From NCBI RefSeq assembly GCF_001618425.1, contig NZ_BDCU01000032.1, positions 1 through 53,696 of the forward strand: 53,696 nt of DNA, read 5' to 3'. This stretch comes from Nocardia fusca NBRC 14340 (GTDB lineage: Bacteria; Actinomycetota; Actinomycetes; Mycobacteriales; Mycobacteriaceae). The notes below the pieces were generated by a model, which saw only the letters and a list, made by a program, of their open reading frames with translations, made no database searches and had not been told where the DNA came from. A program made the position numbers and the translations under genes. Each line of letters begins with the position of its first letter. The first letter of the stretch is position 1. Positions 19,032 to 26,862 of this stretch are shown here, piece after piece.

Positions 19032-20182
19032 GCCGGTGGTGCGGGATCGTCCGAGCCGAGTGCTCAGTGCATACATCAGTACCGCGCCGCGCCCGGCGCC
19101 GATGGGCCACGACAAAGCCGTCACCGCCTGCGTCTCGGGAATCAGGGCGACCGCGACACCGACCGTGCCCGAGAGCACCAGCGCCACCAACGCTTTCATG
19201 TTGAACCCGCGGGTGAAGTAGTAACTGGCCTCGGGGGCCTCGGAATACAGTTCCGCGACCAGGGTGCGCTGTCGCCGGATCAGGTAGTAGTCGACGACCA
19301 GGATCCCGAACACCGGGCCCATCAGGGCGCCGACGCCGCCGAGGAAATACACGATGAATTCCCGGCTTTCCCAGAGTCGCCAGGGCAGCACCGCGACCGA
19401 CAGGATCGCGGTGAGGATGCCACCGGTGCGGAAGGAGATGTATTGCGGTGCGGCATTGGAGATATCGTAGGCCGGGGACACGAAGTTCAGCACGACATTG
19501 ATGCCGACGGTCGCGATCACGAACAGCACGGCGGACACGATGACAATGCCGTCGTTCTTGCCGACGATCCACACGCCCAGCACGATCATGCCGATCCACA
19601 CCACCGGGCCGGCGAAATCCGATGCCCTGCGCACGATTTCCATGCCGTAGCTGATGATCAGCAACTGAACCGTCCACAGCACCAAGAGCGCGATCCAGCC
19701 CAGCGTGGACAGGCCCAGGAACTCTGTGGTCGTCCAGGCCTCGAGTCCCGGCGCGATCGAAGCACCAGCACGAGCAACGCGGTGGAGGCCAGATAGGTCT
19801 GGATGCCGTACCAGAAGATCGCGACGGCCGCGCGCAGCAGTGCGGGTACGTTCGCGCCGAACACCCCGAAAGCGGCGCGGGCGAACACCGGGAACGGCAC
19901 CCCGACCCGCTGGCCGGCGACGCCGATCAAATTGCTGCCCAGCCACAACACCAGCACGCCCGCGAACAGCGCGAGTATCGTCTGCCATCCGGTCAATCCC
20001 AGAGCCAGCATGCCGACCGCGAAGCCGTAGCCGGCGATGCTGTGGGCCGAGGTCATCCAGAGACAGAACAGGTCCCAGGTGCGCCAGGTCGCTGTCTTCT
20101 CGGTGGTGGGTGCCAAGTCGTCGTTGACCAGCGTGGAACGTGTCGGTGCACCGCCGCGCACCTGGACCTGAGTCTCTGTCAT
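19029..20182 (-). pseudogene. NCS1-family (purine/cytosine/allantoin-type) permease, deleted and frameshifted
   Basis: Starts at the ATG at 20182. The first about 145 residues give the NCS1 N-terminus (MTSAHSIAGYGFAVGML, PFPVFARAAFGVFGANVPAL). Near 19755 the frame shifts and continues in the other frame with EAWTTTEFLGLSTLGWIALL. A second defect follows: GKNDGIVIV runs directly into AVLFVIATVGINVVLNFVSP. Proteins of the Mhp1 type have about 100 residues between these points (TM6-8 region). The C-terminal helices, including VVDYYLIRRQ and YYFTRGFN, are intact. About 385 codons remain against the family's usual 480-500. Two independent lesions make function very unlikely. Substrate is unknown. 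Confidence 0.85.
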
Positions 20183-20342
20183 CGAAGTCGCGGCCGGACT
20201 CGGCTGCAAGCAAGGCCATCCCATGCTCCGTGTCGACCGCCTCTACTCGGACGCCGCCGGCCGGACCATCGACCTGTCGGTCAGTTACTTTCTGCCCGAG
20301 CACTACACCTATCGGGTGACGCTGCGCCGCAGCACACTCTGA
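20178..20342 (+). pseudogene. GntR-family regulator remnant (UTRA C-terminus)
   Basis: The + frame reads GHPMLRVDRLYSDAAGR followed by LSVSYFLPEHYTYRV and stops after about 55 codons. This is the end of a UTRA ligand-binding domain, as found in HutC-type GntR regulators. There is no start codon with a ribosome-binding site and no winged-helix domain. An in-frame stop lies at about 20168. The fragment overlaps the start of the divergent permease pseudogene. It may be what is left of that permease's regulator. Confidence 0.55.
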
Positions 20343-20987
20343 CGTCGATGCGCTGACCCGACACGGGGAGGGCCGGGCCTGGTAAATCGGCACCACGGCC
20401 GCGATCAGTGAGCAGCACGATCGGGTCGATCACCACGCTCGTATCTTCGGGCAACCCGAGACCATCGGTCATGGGAATACGGGCCGGGCGCGATGACGGG
20501 CGCGGCCGTGCCCGCGGGTGCCCAGTCAGGGTTCCAGGTCGGAGATATGCCGAAAGAACATAATCGACGGCAGAACTTGTGCGGATTGCACAAATAATAT
20601 GTGCATCACCAAGAATGGCACGGTGAAAAAGTGACAACCAGCCCGCGCGCCGTAGACTGGTAACGTCTTTTTCACCGCGTTTCGGGAGTGATGTCATGTC
20701 CGATATCTCAGACAGTGCCACTGCGGCCGGCAACCGGTAGTTCGACGAATTCCTCGCCGATCTGCAATGCGCCACGCGATGAGCCCGTGACCCGGCCACG
20801 ACGGTAACTCCGATGCAGAACGACAACGCGCCAGTCCGTTTCACAGGGGCAGCTCCGGATATATCCGCTGGAACCACACCGCCCGCGAGGGCAGCGCAGA
20901 GGGTGGATCCCGGTGGCGGGTAGCCGGGGTGGGTGTACGGACGTTGTCCTGTTGACGTCGGTCAGCGGTCGTGCCGAGGTGAGATAG
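20343..20987. other. Gene-poor degenerate stretch before the toxin gene
   Basis: About 645 bp with no supportable intact gene on either strand. It is less GC-rich around 20560-20700 than its surroundings. It contains a short interrupted reading frame (20696-20782) and, at its end, the leader of the large gene at 20988. A minus-strand frame around 20290-20470 looks partly protein-like but matches no family I recognise. Confidence 0.5.
20696..20782 (+). pseudogene. Short ORF with an internal TAG
   Basis: GGGAG seven bases upstream of the ATG at 20696 is a fair ribosome-binding site. The frame encodes 14 residues, then TAG at 20738-20740, then 13 more codons (FDEFLADLQCATR) to TGA. Either a small gene disrupted by a nonsense mutation or chance. 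No family recognised. Confidence 0.25.
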
Positions 20988-23900
20988 GTGGTCGCTTTTC
21001 CCGAGGGGTTTCCCCTGACGTTGTGTGAGCAGGTGATGGGGCCGTATCCGCGGGGGAACGCGGAACAGATGTGGGCCGGCGGGGAGGCGTGGTCCGCAGC
21101 GAGGGAGGCGTGTCTGGCCGAGGCGGATCGGCTCGATGCGGTGGTGGCGTCGGTGCCGGGGCGGTTCGGTGGTGCGGCCGGTGCGGAGTTACAGCGGTCG
21201 GCGGCGGGGTCGGCGGCCGAGAAACGCCGGCAGGCCGAGTTCTGCGGAAGTCTGGCTGCGCAGTGCGCCGACGGGGCGTTGGGGACCGATCTGGGTCAGT
21301 TGACGTGGAAGTGCATGGCGTTCGCGTTGGTGGCCGAGTTGGTGGCGGATATGTTTCTGGCGGGGGGTGCGCCGGTGGCGGCAGCGGCGCATCGGGCGGC
21401 GGCGCGGGCGGGGTGGCGGGTGGCGTTGACGCGGTTGGTGGAGTTGTTGACGTTGTCGGGGGAGCGTTTCGCGGGGTCACGGCCGGCGCTGCTGATGGGT
21501 GCGGGGGTGCTGGGCGCGGGCCTCGGTGGGGGGATCACATGGGGTGCGCAGGTGTGGCAGCAGGTTCAGGGGCGGCGGGAAGAGATCGATTGGCAGTCGG
21601 TGGTGACCGCGGGAGCAGGTGGTGTCGCCGGTGGTGTGGCGAGTGCAGGGGTGTTTTATCTGCGGCCGGTGAACGCGGTGATGACACGGTTGCACGAGTC
21701 GGGTACCCGGGCGGGGACCGCGGGTGCGGTGCTGTTCGCGGGCGGGGTGTCGGGTGTCGCGGGTGGTGTGGGGGGTGCGGTAGGCGCGGCAGGTGCGGCC
21801 AGCGCGTATGCGGGGCAATGGACGGCGCCACCGGGCAACGAAGTGTGGATGAATGTGGTGAACGGTGTGTTGGAAGGGTTGATCTCCGGCGGAGCGCACA
21901 CTGTGCACGCTCACCGCGGCGCCACCGGTTCGCGAACTCCGGTACCCGAACTTCCCGCCCTGGTGGGGCAGGGACCCGGCGACCTCGACACAGTCACTCG
22001 TCGACTGATCGACGCCGGTACCATCGGCTCCGCGCCCCATACGGTCACCGAGACCCCGGCCCCTACCCGCACGGCTACCACTTTGCCGCCGCCGAACGGC
22101 ACCTACACACCTACCGCCGTCCCGGACACTACCGGGGAGACGATCGATACCGCCGGTACACCGAAAGCCCCCGCCGATATCGGTCCGGCAATCGGGGCGG
22201 ACGCATCGTCCACAGTCCGCCCGGACGACGTGCCCGGCGCTCGAACGGGCACCGACACGACCCATGATCCCGGCACCAGCACGGTCTCCCCCGTGGCAAT
22301 CACCGCGAACCCGGGCGACTTCAGCCCTTCGACACCTACCGCGAACCCGCTCGACCCGGACTTCACACACCCGGTCCCAGTTCTTTCGACGGCCACGACC
22401 ACGCCGATCGGCGATACCTCGGGTACCTCAGATGCGTCCACCACCTTCCCGGACACCTCGGCTCTTCCCATATCGAGCACCGGCGGACTGGTGATCGCGG
22501 CAGGCGCGGACTCCACCACCACAGCCACCACAGCCAGCGGCGCCGCCACCGGCCATACAGACGATGCCGACGTGCCCAGCCCGCCTGCCCGTATCCCGGC
22601 CGCCCCGTCCGCCGTGGGGATCGACCGCCGATCCGACGAGCATCCGAATGCCCCTTGGTCCTATACCGCTGAGCAAATGGCCCGGCCCGCACCCCTTCCG
22701 GCGAAGCACGGCCCATCACCCTGGCATCCCCACACCGGCAGCCCCCTGCCCAGCACCCCGGCACCGGAACCGATGTACTCCACATCCGCCGCCGGTGCTG
22801 CCGTTGCACCTCCCTGGTCTACGGCTGCCGCACCCACCGGCCGATCCGCGGTCACCGGACGCAGTGCCGGCGCACCGCCGCTTGCCGAAGTCGGCAATTC
22901 CACCGGCGGTGACGCTTCCATCCTTGCCCACGATGATCGACCTACCACCAGCGCAACCGGTCCCGAAGCCGGCGCCGATGTCGCTGCCGAACCCGGTGGC
23001 GGTAACCGTGGTAATGAGTCCGGCGGATCCGGCAACGGCGACAACAACAACGCGGAGAACAGCAGCGGCGACGACAACGACACCACGCTCGGCGAATGGC
23101 TTCGCGCTCTTCGCGAGCGCCACAACATGTCCCAAACGGGATTTGCCGAACTCCTCGGAATACACCGGTCATCCGTCGACAAATGGGAAGCAGGAAGTTC
23201 TAAACCTTCGCTCGAGAACCTACGAATGCTGCTGAGCAAGAATCTGGTACCGGAAAGCGCCCTGCAATCCGCCTACGAACACTTCTACAGCGACCCCGCA
23301 AGATTCCCCGACGGACTCCCACCCCTGACACCCCAGACCCACGACCCCACCGTCTACCCCACCCTCGGCACCTGGCTGGCCGACATCCGCAAAGACCGAA
23401 GCATTACCCAAACCGAATTCGCCGAACTACTCGGCGTCGACCTGAAATCCATCAATAATTGGGAAACAGATTTATACAAACCGCCACTCGAGCAGCTACG
23501 GAATTTTCTCGACAGGAATGCTCTATCGAAAAGCGTCCTGCAATCCGCCTACGAACACTTCTACAGCGACCCCGCAAGATTCCCCGACGGACTCCCACCC
23601 CTGACACCCCAGACCCACGACCCCACCGTCTACCCCACCCTCGGCACCTGGCTTGCCGATATCCGCAGACAGCACAGCATGAACCCAGTCGAGTTCGCCG
23701 AACACCTCGGAATCCACCCGTCATCCATCGATAAATGGGAAGCAGGAAGATCTAAACCTGCACTCGAGAACCTACGAATGCTGCTGAGCAAGAATCTGGT
23801 ACCGGAAAACGCCCTGCAATCCGCCTACCAGTACTTCTACACCGACACGAAAAGATTCCCCGAGGGACTCCCACCACTGATACCCCAGATCCACGACCCC

Positions 23901-25307
23901 ACCGTCTACCCCGCCCTCGGCACCTGGCTGGCCGACATCCGCAAAGACCGAGACATTACCCAAACCGAATTCGCCGAACTACTCGGCGTCAGCCCGACAA
24001 CCATCGATAGGTGGGAAACGGGCAGCCGCAAACCTTCACTCGACCAGCTACGAAAAATTTACAACAAGAACCTGATACCGGAAAACCACCTGCGATCCGC
24101 CTACCGGCACTTCTACAGCCAACTGGCAGAATTCCGCGACGGACTCCCACCACTGATACCCCAGATCCACGACCCCACCGTCTACCCCACCCTCGGCACC
24201 TGGCTGGCCGACATCCGCAAAGACCGAGACATTACCCAAACCGAATTCGCCGAACTACTCGGCGTCAGCCCGACAACCATCGGTGTCTGGGAAAAAAGCA
24301 TATCCGAACCGTCACGCGAGCAGCTACGGAACCTGCTCGACAAAAACCTGGTATCGGAAAACACCCTGCAATCCGCCTACCAGCACTTCTACGATTCCGA
24401 GGCGACCGGATCGGACCGCGATGCCGACACCACCCGCCCGGCGCTGCCCGAACCGGACCCACCGGACGGCGAGGTCCGGCGGCTCCTCGGTGCTCCGGTC
24501 GACCGATGGACCGAGCTGTCCCCGGAGGGCATCGCAGCGGAACTCGAGCGCAGAGTTCACAGTCTGACCCACACCGGCACATTCGAGGTGCGCAGCTTCG
24601 ACTCGGACTCACACGCGCATCCGGAGGTCATGCGGGAGATAGCCCGAGCGCTGATCGACGTGTACACCCACCCTGGACACGCGGACCTGCGCAATATTGT
24701 CCCGGGCAGGGTCGAGATCTCGCGGCTCGCCGACAGCCGGGCCCCGGTGGAAGCCACCATGTCCCAGGACAAGGGCCGCGCCGGATTCGGTACCGAATCC
24801 ATCGTGTTCAACCTGGACTGGGCGCTCGAGCTCCTTCACCGAGCCGCCCCCACAACCGCACACGAGGGCGTTCTCCACCAGGGTGCCGGAACTCGCCCGG
24901 CTTACTCCGCGATGATCCGCGAGTTCGGTCGAACCGTGGATTTCGCCGGAAAGGGGGCCGCGCGCGACACTGTCACGAAAATGCTGACCGAGCTTCATGA
25001 AGCGAAGAACTCGACCTACACTCTCGATGCCTGGCAACGCCGTCACCTGCCTGCGTCCTGCTTCGACAGCTTCGGTCGATTCGATCCGGAAAGGGCGCTG
25101 CCCGTTGCGTTCGAGCGTGTCATGGCCGTGGGCCGGGAAAACTTCGGGAACGGCGACCTCATCGGGCTGATCTACGACAAGCTGATGGACGCTGTGAAGT
25201 ACACCCGGCTGCCACAGGGCGACACCGATTACGGATGGCTGCCCGCCGCTGAGCACATCCCACCGATAACCACATCCCGGACACCGTGGAGCGAGAGCGG
25301 AAGATAG
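20988..25307 (+). CDS. WXG100/CpnT-like secreted toxin-type protein with five tandem HTH-XRE domains and a degenerate zincin-like C-terminus
   Basis: A 1439-residue protein starting at GTG 20988, preceded by GAGGTGAG. Residues 1-110 resemble the helical WXG100-like head of CpnT-type proteins (MWAGGEAW). Residues about 110-310 are hydrophobic and glycine-rich, likely a membrane-interacting module. Residues 310-690 are a Thr/Pro/Ser/Asp-rich linker. Five XRE-type HTH units of exactly 92 residues start at 701, 793, 885, 977 and 1069. The C-terminal domain (about 1155-1439) resembles the zincin-like domain that ends many actinobacterial toxins, but the HEFGH motif reads REFGR (1311-1315). Known: such N-terminal modules belong to type VII (ESX) substrates. 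Inferred: an exported effector whose payload may be the HTH array, or an inactive relic. No immunity gene is evident next to it. It sits between transposase remnants. Confidence 0.85.
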   Translation: MVAFPEGFPLTLCEQVMGPYPRGNAEQMWAGGEAWSAAREACLAEADRLDAVVASVPGRFGGAAGAELQRSAAGSAAEKRRQAEFCGSLAAQCADGALGTDLGQLTWKCMAFALVAELVADMFLAGGAPVAAAAHRAAARAGWRVALTRLVELLTLSGERFAGSRPALLMGAGVLGAGLGGGITWGAQVWQQVQGRREEIDWQSVVTAGAGGVAGGVASAGVFYLRPVNAVMTRLHESGTRAGTAGAVLFAGGVSGVAGGVGGAVGAAGAASAYAGQWTAPPGNEVWMNVVNGVLEGLISGGAHTVHAHRGATGSRTPVPELPALVGQGPGDLDTVTRRLIDAGTIGSAPHTVTETPAPTRTATTLPPPNGTYTPTAVPDTTGETIDTAGTPKAPADIGPAIGADASSTVRPDDVPGARTGTDTTHDPGTSTVSPVAITANPGDFSPSTPTANPLDPDFTHPVPVLSTATTTPIGDTSGTSDASTTFPDTSALPISSTGGLVIAAGADSTTTATTASGAATGHTDDADVPSPPARIPAAPSAVGIDRRSDEHPNAPWSYTAEQMARPAPLPAKHGPSPWHPHTGSPLPSTPAPEPMYSTSAAGAAVAPPWSTAAAPTGRSAVTGRSAGAPPLAEVGNSTGGDASILAHDDRPTTSATGPEAGADVAAEPGGGNRGNESGGSGNGDNNNAENSSGDDNDTTLGEWLRALRERHNMSQTGFAELLGIHRSSVDKWEAGSSKPSLENLRMLLSKNLVPESALQSAYEHFYSDPARFPDGLPPLTPQTHDPTVYPTLGTWLADIRKDRSITQTEFAELLGVDLKSINNWETDLYKPPLEQLRNFLDRNALSKSVLQSAYEHFYSDPARFPDGLPPLTPQTHDPTVYPTLGTWLADIRRQHSMNPVEFAEHLGIHPSSIDKWEAGRSKPALENLRMLLSKNLVPENALQSAYQYFYTDTKRFPEGLPPLIPQIHDPTVYPALGTWLADIRKDRDITQTEFAELLGVSPTTIDRWETGSRKPSLDQLRKIYNKNLIPENHLRSAYRHFYSQLAEFRDGLPPLIPQIHDPTVYPTLGTWLADIRKDRDITQTEFAELLGVSPTTIGVWEKSISEPSREQLRNLLDKNLVSENTLQSAYQHFYDSEATGSDRDADTTRPALPEPDPPDGEVRRLLGAPVDRWTELSPEGIAAELERRVHSLTHTGTFEVRSFDSDSHAHPEVMREIARALIDVYTHPGHADLRNIVPGRVEISRLADSRAPVEATMSQDKGRAGFGTESIVFNLDWALELLHRAAPTTAHEGVLHQGAGTRPAYSAMIREFGRTVDFAGKGAARDTVTKMLTELHEAKNSTYTLDAWQRRHLPASCFDSFGRFDPERALPVAFERVMAVGRENFGNGDLIGLIYDKLMDAVKYTRLPQGDTDYGWLPAAEHIPPITTSRTPWSESGR
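23088..24390 (+). repeat. Five tandem 276-bp repeats encoding XRE helix-turn-helix units
   Basis: Unit starts (CTCGG of the LGxWL motif) lie at 23088, 23364, 23640, 23916 and 24192, exactly 276 bp apart. Each encodes an LGxWLxxxR helix, an HTH (FAELLG then IHRSSVDKWE, VDLKSINNWE, IHPSSIDKWE, VSPTTIDRWE or VSPTTIGVWE) and a linker with YxHFYSD and LPPLTPQTHDPTVYP or close variants. The last unit loses the linker and runs into an acidic stretch. Linkers are nearly identical at DNA level while recognition-helix positions differ. Confidence 0.95.
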
Positions 25308-25453
25308 TGATTCGGCCATGCTGTTGTCCCAGCACGCCGGTACGGCCGACTGATTGCCGCACGCCCATCCGTTTCAGCTTCTCCCCGAAGTCGTAGCTGG
25401 TGTATTTAGCAGGTTCAACCGGTGGAAGCAACATCCGAGGTCAGGAGGGTGTT

Positions 25454-25865
25454 GTGGGAAGGCCGTCGGATTGGGTTCGGGAGGTTACGGGTCGAGCTCC
25501 GATGCGGTCGCCGGGGCATCCCGGGCATCAGCGTGTGGTCGAGCGTGCATTCTGGGACGAGATCGCCCGGGGTGATCTGCCGACGGAATGTGCTGTCGCG
25601 GTGGATGTCTCACCGGTCGCGGGGACGCGATGGTTCCGCGATGCTGGCGGGATGTCGCCGTATTCGTGGAGCCCTCCGTCGGGCAGGTTCCTGTCGTTCG
25701 CCGAGCGGGAAGAGATCGCGTTGCTGCGCGCCCGGGGCAGCGGTGTCCGGCAAATCGCTGCAGCGCTGGGTCGTAGCCCTTCGACGATTTCGCGGGAATT
25801 GCGGCGTAATGCCGCGACCAGGGGCGGCAAGCTCGATTACCGAGCGTCGGTTGCCCAGTGGAAAG
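25454..25865 (+). mobile_element. IS30-family transposase remnant (N-terminal part)
   Basis: GTG at 25454 with AGGAGGG upstream begins a frame with the N-terminus of actinobacterial IS30 transposases: GRPSDWVREVTGRAPMRSPG, then SFAEREEIALLRARGSGVR, the HTH GRSPSTISRELRRNAATRGG and DYRASVAQWK. It stops matching there. The integrase-like DDE domain (about 250 residues) is absent, so it is inactive. The 146 bp before it (25308-25453) hold nothing I recognise. Confidence 0.85.
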
Positions 25866-26042
25866 GCTTTTCAGTTCTTCGCGGAGGCCGTGTGGCAGGA
25901 CAGGGCGATCGACGAACATTTCGGCCGCGTATTCAATGTCCAGGAATCGCTGTCGGAGTTCCTCACCAACCCGCGGGTGCTCGCCGGACTGGGTCGGTAC
26001 GGAGTCAAGAAGCTGTTGAAGCGGACCGGGTACCGCCCACGG
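25866..26042 (+). other. Unidentified coding fragment fused behind the IS30 remnant
   Basis: In a different frame from the IS30 remnant, FFAEAVWQDRAIDEHFGRVF, then SEFLTNPRVLAGLGRYGVKK and a basic end look like the interior of a real protein, but I do not recognise the family. There is no start codon with a ribosome-binding site and the frame loses protein character after about 26042. It is probably the truncated 3' part of a gene cut by the IS30 insertion or a later deletion. Confidence 0.4.
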
Positions 26043-26206
26043 TTCCTCCGCACCTGCCGCCACCTGATACCGACTACTCGGCAGTTCGCGGCCCGTCCGC
26101 GATCCCCCCTGTGGGCGTGCGATAACGCGGCCTCCGGATTCGCCGCCACTGGTGACCGGTGAGTTCACTGGCCACCACCGGGAAGCTGCGGCGGTGAGGT
26201 GCGAGA

Positions 26207-26563
26207 GTGGCACCCATGCCGGAACAGCAGTCAGCCCCTCACCCCGCCCAGTTGCCCGCTGCGCCCGATGCGTACGGACCACCGCGGGCCCGTGAGGTGA
26301 GCGTCGCCTACCGGCGATGGGCAAACATCCTCGTCTGGATCGCGGCGGTCATCGCGGTCCTCGTGCTGGTTGCGCTCGTGGCGAGCTTCATCCTTCTCGC
26401 GAAGGCGGACGCGGACGTGGACAACGCCGCCTACGGCTATCTCGCCATCTTCCTCTGGTTCGGGATCGTCGCCGCGATCCCGGCCCTGCTCGCGGTTGGC
26501 ATCCCCGGTTTGGTCATGAAGCTGCGCGTGCGGCAGCAGGCTCGGGCATCCGGCGGTCTGTGA
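26207..26563 (+). CDS. Small membrane protein, two predicted TM segments
   Basis: 118 residues from GTG 26207, with GAGGT six bases upstream; ATG 26216 is an alternative three codons in. A Pro-rich N-terminus of about 40 residues is followed by two hydrophobic helices (about 43-66 and 78-106) separated by a short acidic loop (KADADVDNA), and a basic C-terminus. No family is recognised. It could be an anchor or holin-like protein. It is too far from the toxin gene (900 bp, with IS debris between) to call it an immunity protein on position. Confidence 0.65.
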   Translation: MAPMPEQQSAPHPAQLPAAPDAYGPPRAREVSVAYRRWANILVWIAAVIAVLVLVALVASFILLAKADADVDNAAYGYLAIFLWFGIVAAIPALLAVGIPGLVMKLRVRQQARASGGL

Positions 26564-26574
26564 CGGCGGCATGG

Positions 26575-26766
26575 GGCGCGGTGTCGGCTTCTCTTGTAAC
26601 GCATGACCATCCGCACCAGAAATACCGCCACCACCAGGCAGAACATGAGCACGAACACGCCGGCGATCTTCGGGCCTGGGTTGTAGTCGATGGTATAGGC
26701 GGTCGGTCGGCCAGCGTCATCGTGCAGGCGCACGTTGTCGATCCTGGCCGGCAGCGGGTCGGACTG
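26575..26766 (-). pseudogene. Fragment of a single-TM membrane protein
   Basis: The minus frame reads LPARIDNVRLHDDAGRPTAY, IDYNPGPKIAGVFVL and a hydrophobic helix ending RMVMRYKRSR. This is protein-like for about 60 residues. Its upstream end runs into an IS5-type fragment on the other strand at about 26757, and its downstream end overlaps antisense the 3' end of the 118-aa gene. I read it as a gene truncated at its 5' end by the IS. An intact small gene starting at the ATG at 26817 cannot be excluded. Confidence 0.35.
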
Positions 26767-26862
26767 GTATTGGACGCCATCTTCTACCTGTGCCGCGGCG
26801 GCATCGCCTGGGCGCAACTACCGGCGGATTTCCCGCCGTACAGCGGTGCGCGCAGCGCCTGA
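26757..26862 (+). mobile_element. IS5-family transposase remnant (N-terminal segment)
   Basis: The + frame contains LVLDAIFYLCRGGIAWAQLP followed by ADFPPYSG. This is the conserved N-terminal block of IS5-type transposases (DAIxYxxRxGxxWxxLPxDFPP). It ends at a stop immediately before the 3' end of the WGR gene. Only about 33 codons match. Confidence 0.7.

Noticed and set aside
19029..20396. Intact 455-codon permease frame on the minus strand
   Set aside because: Only its last about 240 codons are permease; the upstream part is out of frame relative to the true N-terminus, which lies in another frame from 20182.
23088..24390. Possible CRISPR array from evenly spaced repeats
   Set aside because: The 276-bp units are in-frame coding repeats with HTH motifs, far longer than CRISPR repeats, with no spacers.
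20988..25307. Plain cytoplasmic XRE transcription factor
   Set aside because: The 310-residue hydrophobic WXG-like head, the linker and the toxin-type C-terminal domain are not found in ordinary XRE regulators.
25422..26162. A 246-codon plus-strand gene
   Set aside because: Its first half is an out-of-frame reading of the IS30 transposase; only residues from about 25866 on look like protein.
26207..26563. Immunity protein for the large toxin
   Set aside because: Small membrane proteins can be immunity factors, but 900 bp of IS debris separates the genes and there is no overlap or shared promoter to support it.
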